In this document: positions 58,391 to 64,000 of the stretch, piece by piece
Layout: each line of letters opens with the position of its first letter
Numbering within the stretch: position 1 is the first letter of the stretch
Source: Halichondria panicea
Taxonomy: Eukaryota > Porifera > Demospongiae > Suberitida > Halichondriidae
Reading direction: 5' to 3'
Length of the DNA: 64,000 bases
Assembly (NCBI RefSeq): GCF_963675165.1
Contig: NC_087379.1
Coordinates: forward strand, 4,729,442 to 4,793,441
Made by a program: the position numbers and the translations under genes
The notes under the pieces: generated by a model
The model's database searches: none
What the model was told of the DNA's origin: nothing
What the model saw: the letters and a program-made list of their open reading frames with translations, nothing else

Positions 58391-60284
58391 GGGGGTGTCA
58401 CAGGACATGATGACGGCAATTGTGGTGCAATTGGCAATGAAGGGTTAGCTGCAATAGAAAAAAATCAGGTAATTTATTGCTATACAGCTACGCTCTGCTA
58501 AAGCTGTTGATGATATGGAACTTTACAGGCACAAAGCAACTTACATTGTCTAGGTCCACAGCTTTTGCCATCTGATTGTAGGTACTGACCAAATGGACAC
58601 TGACATCTGTAAGAGCCACCCATGTTGACACATTTGTATTCACACCCTCCATTCTGGTAGGCACATTCGTTTATATCTGAATACAAGTGTGGAAGACAAA
58701 TTAATGATAACGTGGTCTTTGTTGAATAGCACACTAACTGAAGATCATTTGTAAAACATATTTACACGTACCGTAGCAGGTTGTCGCAGCTTTTGAAAAA
58801 TAGTAACCTTTATTACAACTGCACTCAAATGAACCCTGAGTATTTTTACAGTTGTCACATCTGGCACTTTGACATTCATCCTCATCTGTGCACATAGAAA
58901 AATAATTACCACACGTTTTACGTTAATTGATTGTAGGAGTCTAGCTAACTTATCAGTTTCTAAGCAAATTCAAGCCTGCCTGCATCCTAACTCTTACCTA
59001 AACAGGTGATTTTAATTTGAAGTCCAGTGCTTCCCCCAGAACTGTCAGTTTGATAAAAGACGGTAATAGTGTTGGTACTTGCAAAGAATCTTGTTCAACT
59101 GTATCGATTTCCGCAGATCCTCCATCGGTGAGACCACCATATCTAATAATATCCTGATTCTCCAAGCTCGAACCAAAATAGAGTTGAGCATAATCTTTAG
59201 TACAACCAGAGCTGGAAAAAAAAACATATCAGCTCAGCTAGTACATAGTTTTCATAAATTATTCGATTTTCAATACCTTGATTCTAAGTTCATTGACGGA
59301 AATTCGATTTGAGGAAGGAAACCACTGGGACATTGAAACACAAAGGCACACTCTTGATTTGGGAGGTGAGATGGGTACCCAGGGGATCGTACTGTTCTCA
59401 TCTCACCACCACTCAGAACCTCCACTGTTCCACAGCGGCTGAGGCTGGGGTTCACAGGAGGTAAGGCCGGTGGAACAACAGTGTTCGGAGGAGAAAGTGG
59501 GCAAGCTGGAAAATGACAATACAAAAATAAGCTATAAGTCACTGTAATCTGTCCTGATTGACTTACGGCAGTTGTAGAGCTTGTTTGCCTTTAATATGTC
59601 CAGAGGACTCAGTTCCTCAGCCTCTCCAATTGGGATGTTAGGTTGTTTGGTTTGTATGGTTTCACTTCGTCCATCTCTTGAGAATGCTCTGCTAGAGTAG
59701 TGCATGATCTGGCATAGTCATAGCCTAGTCCAAGGGTGTTTCCAGAGCTTATTCCAAACGCTCCAGTGATGCCAGGAAAAACATTATTTTGCAGGATAGT
59801 CACATATTCATCCCTGTCACCACGACTATGCTCATGGTAGAATCCAATTGCATGGCCAAGCTCGTGGACTGCAGTAGAAAATCGGACACAGTTGGGACCA
59901 AGAAACAATGGTTGAGGTCGTATTCTTGTCCGTCCTAGGTAAGATCGACAGCTGCAAGTAGAGTGAGCTTTGTGATTTTAATGATTCATGCACGGGATAA
60001 TACAATAGGAAATATTTATATGGCATGCACTTACTCTCCAGGTGAACTAGTCACTATTCGAATGGAGTAGGTATCAGAGCCTCTAGGGCGAAAACGAATG
60101 CAAGTGTTCTCTTCCCAATGACGCATTGCTTGCAGTATGATCCTCCTCTCCTGAGCTGCATGCACAGTTCGAAACAGATAAACGAATTGCTCGAAGTATA
60201 ACTATACTCACCATCAAACTCGGGTGCTATCTCGTAAGGGATAATCCCACCAGGTCATAGGTTTGACACTGCATTTCTTTTGTT

Positions 60285-61306
60285 CCGGTGTCATAAAATT
60301 TTGGGCCCCCCCGGGCCTAGAATGTTAACAGTTTAGGCCCCCCAGGGGGTTAAAACTGTTAACATTCTAGGCCCCCCACTGTGAGATTAGGCCCCCCTCT
60401 TCTGCTATCCTTTTCTGCACGATAGAACGAAGTCAAAGAGATATAATAATATGGTAAGGTTAGCTCTATTAGTTGACAAAGCATCAAAGAGACTGCATGC
60501 ATGCAAAGACTCTGTATCAAAGTAGCAAAAATGTTTGCAATATTATTCTATCATGGAATTCAAAGTGAAGGAAGATTTACCTTTCAAGTTACTCATGCTT
60601 TACCTATAAGAGTTAAATGCTTTGATGCAGCTCTGCAATGTTGGATCTGCCTGTAAGACAATCGATGTTGTTACATAGCTATCGCCATATTTGCAACTTT
60701 GTGCTTACTTTCTCAGCCAAATTTCAGGACAAAAAAGTATAAACGCACACAATTTCAGTGCAAAGACAACAATTCATATCTTCCTCCATGTTTTCCTATA
60801 CATAGAAGATGTAAATTGTTGTGTGGATGCTCCAATAGCATCACTGGCTCAGCTCTCAAGTAATGTGGAATCATAAATAGAAGTCAAGAGAGAAACTGTT
60901 GTATCATGGTGGAATCACAATAGCAGTTTCCTTTCGGGACAAGGGTAATCTTGGACAGTCCTGACCAATTCGGGACAGTTAGCACCTATGTGTTTCGTGC
61001 TGCGTGAGGCCTGATTCATAGAATGACATGGTGCAGTGTGATGGCTGTGAGACCAGTGGTATACTACTGTACATGCATGAAATGTGTGTGTGTGAGGAGA
61101 GCTGCATTCAGTAACTGGCACTGCATAGACTGTGAAGACCATAGAAGACTGTATTGGTGTATTTTGAGAATGCACTGTCACATAATGTTACCGCTGTTGC
61201 ACTGTTAATGGGGGGCCTAAAATTTTAAGAGGGGGCCTAAAATGTTAAAATTCTAGGCCCGGGGGGGGCCCAATCTCATGGGGGGCCTAAAATTTTATGA
61301 CACCGG
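60285..61306. mobile_element. TIR element with CCGGTGTCATAAAATTTT ends, inserted in gene B exon 2
   Basis: The inverted ends CCGGTGTCATAAAATTTT(G/A)GG border 1.02 kb, with internal GGCCTAGAATGTTAAC inverted repeats. A degenerate PHD-like finger can be read at about 61019-61140 (MVQCDGCE in one frame, NWHCIDCED in another). Exon 2 of gene B continues on both sides. Confidence 0.85.
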
Positions 61307-61844
61307 TACTGTTCACTGTTTTCTTGCTCCATTGAAGAGTCATTGACTTCGAACATCATGCCTTCAATTTCTTCGGTGTTCACAGTAAAACATTCATGAC
61401 AAACAAATTTGACAATAATATTTATGGGGCCAAATATAAGAGCCAGGAATACTGATTCATAATTCAGAAGCTCTATCCTGATTCTATAGCCTTGGTATAA
61501 GAATCAGGTTCATGGAATGCCGTGCACATGCAGTGGAAATCTATGCTATTGCCTCACCATAATGTTTTTCGGTGACATGCTCCCCATTGGCATTGTATGA
61601 AAATCCAAAGACTCCTTTAGCTTGACTTTGAGGTTGGTTGAGGCTATGCAGCTCAGTAGGGGCATCATCTGTGAGCTGGCTGCTGTGGTCACTAATGGTA
61701 GGTAAAGCATTTGCTGCAAGCAAGAGTGCAGCTGTGAATGCAGTGAAAACTGCAAGTTGTTTCATGGCAGGTTATGGCGGTTATTAGTATAATTGCACAA
61801 CTTTGTAGTTTTCTTTTCTGAGAGTTATCACTGCTTAGTGCAAG

Positions 61845-61852
61845 TTTTTATA
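61845..61852 (-). promoter_or_regulatory. TATA box of gene B
   Basis: TATAAAAA on the minus strand, about 80 bases before the ATG at 61765. Confidence 0.5.
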
Positions 61853-63330
61853 GGGAGCAAGCTTCCGGAGTTACAGGGGTTGTAAATAATTATTAAACCC
61901 CCCCCAGATTGGTGACCCCCCAGTATAGGAAGTGAAGAAAGTGTTTTAGGGCTTTGGGGGTGAAGCCATAGGCCTATAACAATTCTTGGATTGTAGGTGT
62001 CTTGCCAGAATATCTAGACCTATATTATAACTAGTCCAAACTCTACTACTCAGCATGAGACACTCGTTATTGTGCATGCCCTTAAACCGCTAATCAATTA
62101 AGCCATGGTCTGTTGGGTGCACGTTTTGAAGAGACTATAGGTTGCAAGTAGTCTAGTACCACCGATTAAAAGTGGCAGGTTTGGAGCTATAATTATATAC
62201 TATAGCTACACTGAAACGGATTTATTTACTGTGTTGAGGAGATGGGGGAGCAGCTTCATCGCCTTTATAATATCCCCCTCTCAGGACCATGCATGGTTGA
62301 TCTTTGTCTGGTGCCTTGATCAGCTTTAGATGTACGAATTGGCATTCGATAATAACAAGGCATCCACAATGCACGAAATCACGATTGACAGCCTGGAATG
62401 TTACTGTTTGATCTATCTCACTTCCATGTATGAGAAAATGATCAGATCATGAAGTTGCATCTACATGTATGGTTGTGCCATTGATTGGGTTGCAATATAA
62501 ATTATAAATGCACTAATAAGACGTTCTAAGATTATGTAAATTATAGCTGTTGACATATCGAATTAATTTGGACAAATTAAATCACATGCATGGTCAACAA
62601 AAGTAGCACTACAATAAAATGAGTCATATTAGTTATATCTAGCTATTGCCCAATAAAGCAAACCTGTGCAATTGTTATTGTGGGAACACGTATCACACTT
62701 CTTCAATGACCATTGAGAAGGCAATCAGGCATAACCTTATACAGGCATCAATAGACTCTTGTTTTACAAAGTCGTAACTGATGTCAGCACACACCTATAC
62801 CAGACCCACTGCTTGAATATGTCAACTTGTATTCAGTTGTGACAAATACTTAACCTCCTACTTTGTTCTCGAATAAAACACAGTGCCTATTGAGGTCACG
62901 TAGCATCACGTTGTGGTAAGTTAATCTTTATAATTATGACTTGTCAGTACCAATGTGTAGGTGGACACTACAGTACAATTATTATAACTAGGAGCATGCA
63001 GAGCATGTTTGGGGCGAGCGAGCAATTTTGTATTTGTTGTACAGTCATTTGGTACAATGTGGTAATTTTAAGTTATATGAAATGAACAGTGATTGTGAAT
63101 AACCGAGTAGTCCATGTAGATACGACTTTCCTGTGCCAGCTGTATACCCGGCCGTGACAATTATTCTGTCAGAGTGGTGTAGGGCTGTTGTCTTTGACTG
63201 TGCATGGTGTAACATGAAGTTGACTTACTAAGAGTGAAACATCTATGAGTGAAAGTTCAGCACGAAAGAGCTGGCTGTACAAACTAAGCAAGGAGATATT
63301 ATCACTTTTTGCTGGACCCAAATTACAAGG
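61853..63330. other. Intergenic, no gene seen
   Basis: AT-rich with a C-run near 61900. Frames are short and none shows a domain or good splice-linked exons. Confidence 0.5.
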
Positions 63331-63640
63331 CTATAGTATACTGTCAGTGTATAAACAATCCTTAAAGCTACTCTTGACCTGTTGTAAGCGTGCCTGTGTG
63401 GCCTCAGAAGTTTCCATCTGAGCTGCTCTGACCTGTCCTAGTGACTGGCCTCGATCTCTGTTTTGTCCTGTTGAGCTAGCAGGTTTATTATCACAAAAAC
63501 ACAAGACTTGGAAGTGAAACATGGCAAGTATGCTGCTGTGACCTCCTGCAGGCGTGCCTGTGTGATCTTAGGCTCAGAAGGTCCCCATCTGAGCTGCTCT
63601 GACCTGCTGTAGGCGTGCTTGTAGCCTCTGTGTCTTGTCT
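63331..63640 (-). CDS. Possible terminal exon(s) with coiled-coil repeats, gene continuing beyond the window
   Basis: On the minus strand, LGQVRAAQMETSEATQARLQQ followed by VKSSFKDCLYTDSIL ends at a stop near 63331. A related unit upstream (about 63545-63625) encodes ITQARLQEVTAA and LQARLQQVRAAQMG in partly different frames. The two ~85-bp DNA units are clearly repeats of each other. This could be the 3' end of a gene starting beyond 64000, or a decayed repeat. Low confidence. Confidence 0.3.
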
Positions 63641-63746
63641 GAGCCTTCGTTCCTGAGTGTAGCTAGCTCTTGTGCCCATGCACAGCTTCACGTAAAAGTT
63701 GGTAAAGGGTCACGAGTACAAAAAACAAATATCGTGCCGGTCCATG

Positions 63747-63771
63747 ACACACACACACACACACACACACA
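63747..63771. repeat. (CA)n microsatellite
   Basis: About 12 CA repeats; no function apparent. Confidence 0.9.
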
Positions 63772-64000
63772 GACAAAATTGCAACGTTCATCACTAGGAA
63801 GGGACTCGCTTCGCTCGCCCCAATTATACAGACACAAAAACATGGTCTGGTTCACACTATGGTTCGGAGGAGTGCCTATAGTGGTCCATTAATTATGTTA
63901 ATACTAAATCAACAGTGAAACATAACATGCATACTGGGTGTGCATGTTCATTTTGAGACACATGCATGCATGCAGAACACCATGGATGCTACATACTCAC

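Larger units (their letters stand above)
57311..61765 (-). pseudogene. Astacin-CUB-EGF metalloprotease paralogue (gene B), disrupted
   Basis: It has the same nine-exon plan as gene A: 61765-61558 (signal peptide MKQLAVFTAFTAALLLAANA), exon 2 split at 61370-61307 and 60284-60212, then 60155-60035, 59951-59567, 59505-59277, 59211-58998, 58885-58772, 58676-58545 and 58448-57311. The zinc motif HELGHAIGFYHEH is present. Lesions are numerous. A 1.02-kb TIR element splits exon 2. A TGA (60255-60257) stands where gene A has the Trp of LWP. A missing base just before the Met-turn (near 59709) shifts the frame. There is an apparent shift in the first CUB (near 59090). One 23-bp unit in a 24-bp linker minisatellite (near 58291-58313) shifts the frame before the last two CUBs, which are otherwise open. 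Promoter and signal peptide look intact. The single-base shifts could include assembly errors; the insertion and the stop cannot be explained that way as easily. Confidence 0.82.

Overview
This window looks like nuclear DNA from an early-branching marine invertebrate, most likely a demosponge. It is AT-rich, has spliced genes with many short introns and GT-AG junctions, carries metazoan families (swiprosin/EFHD2, FOXRED1, astacin-CUB-EGF proteases) and is densely packed with small DNA transposons. The taxon is an inference; no single sequence in the window proves it. All exon limits were read by eye and may be off by a base or two.

Layout. 0.8-2.4 kb: an intronless, secreted flavin amine oxidase (+). 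3.3-7.6 kb: a short zinc-binding exon (+) and a decayed RecQ-like helicase (-) broken by MITEs. 10-21.7 kb: a frameshifted non-LTR retrotransposon (LINE) split by an 8.5-kb insertion. That insertion is itself two nested copies of one DNA transposon family, each with its own perfect 6-bp target duplication. The inner, autonomous copy (13008-20167) encodes a spliced DDE integrase-type transposase (+) and, convergently, a ten-exon protein (-) that joins a UBX domain, a SUMO-interaction-like motif and a HECT-like ubiquitin ligase domain. This is the most unusual object in the window. 22.4-23.1 kb: a two-exon small secreted cysteine-containing protein (-). 23.3-30.7 kb: an array of diverged duplicated segments hosting many MITEs, with no convincing gene. 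30.8-31.7 kb: a large palindromic minisatellite.

33.9-45.7 kb holds two conserved housekeeping-type genes in head-to-head orientation: EFHD2-like (-, four exons) and FOXRED1-like (+, six exons). They are separated by about 300 bp that probably act as a shared promoter. Their introns are full of transposons, including a 2.1-kb element with a perfect 118-bp inverted repeat.

46-61.8 kb (all -) is a tandem astacin metalloprotease locus. Gene A (51024-55367) appears intact: signal peptide, propeptide, astacin, CUB, EGF, EGF, Thr/Pro linker, CUB, linker, CUB. Downstream of it is a duplicated 3' half (46348-48114) with a frameshift. Upstream is a paralogue, gene B (57311-61765), with the same exon plan but a transposon in exon 2, a premature stop and several single-base shifts, so it is probably a pseudogene. 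The last 2.2 kb has no clear gene apart from a possible terminal exon with coiled-coil repeats.

Mobile DNA dominates. Target-site duplications that can be read directly are 6 bp (integrase elements), 9 bp (Mutator-like MITEs with TAGCCTCGA ends), TA (CCGTAT-ended MITEs), 8 bp (a hAT-like element) and 5 bp (CAGGG-ended elements). No tRNA, rRNA or CRISPR was seen.
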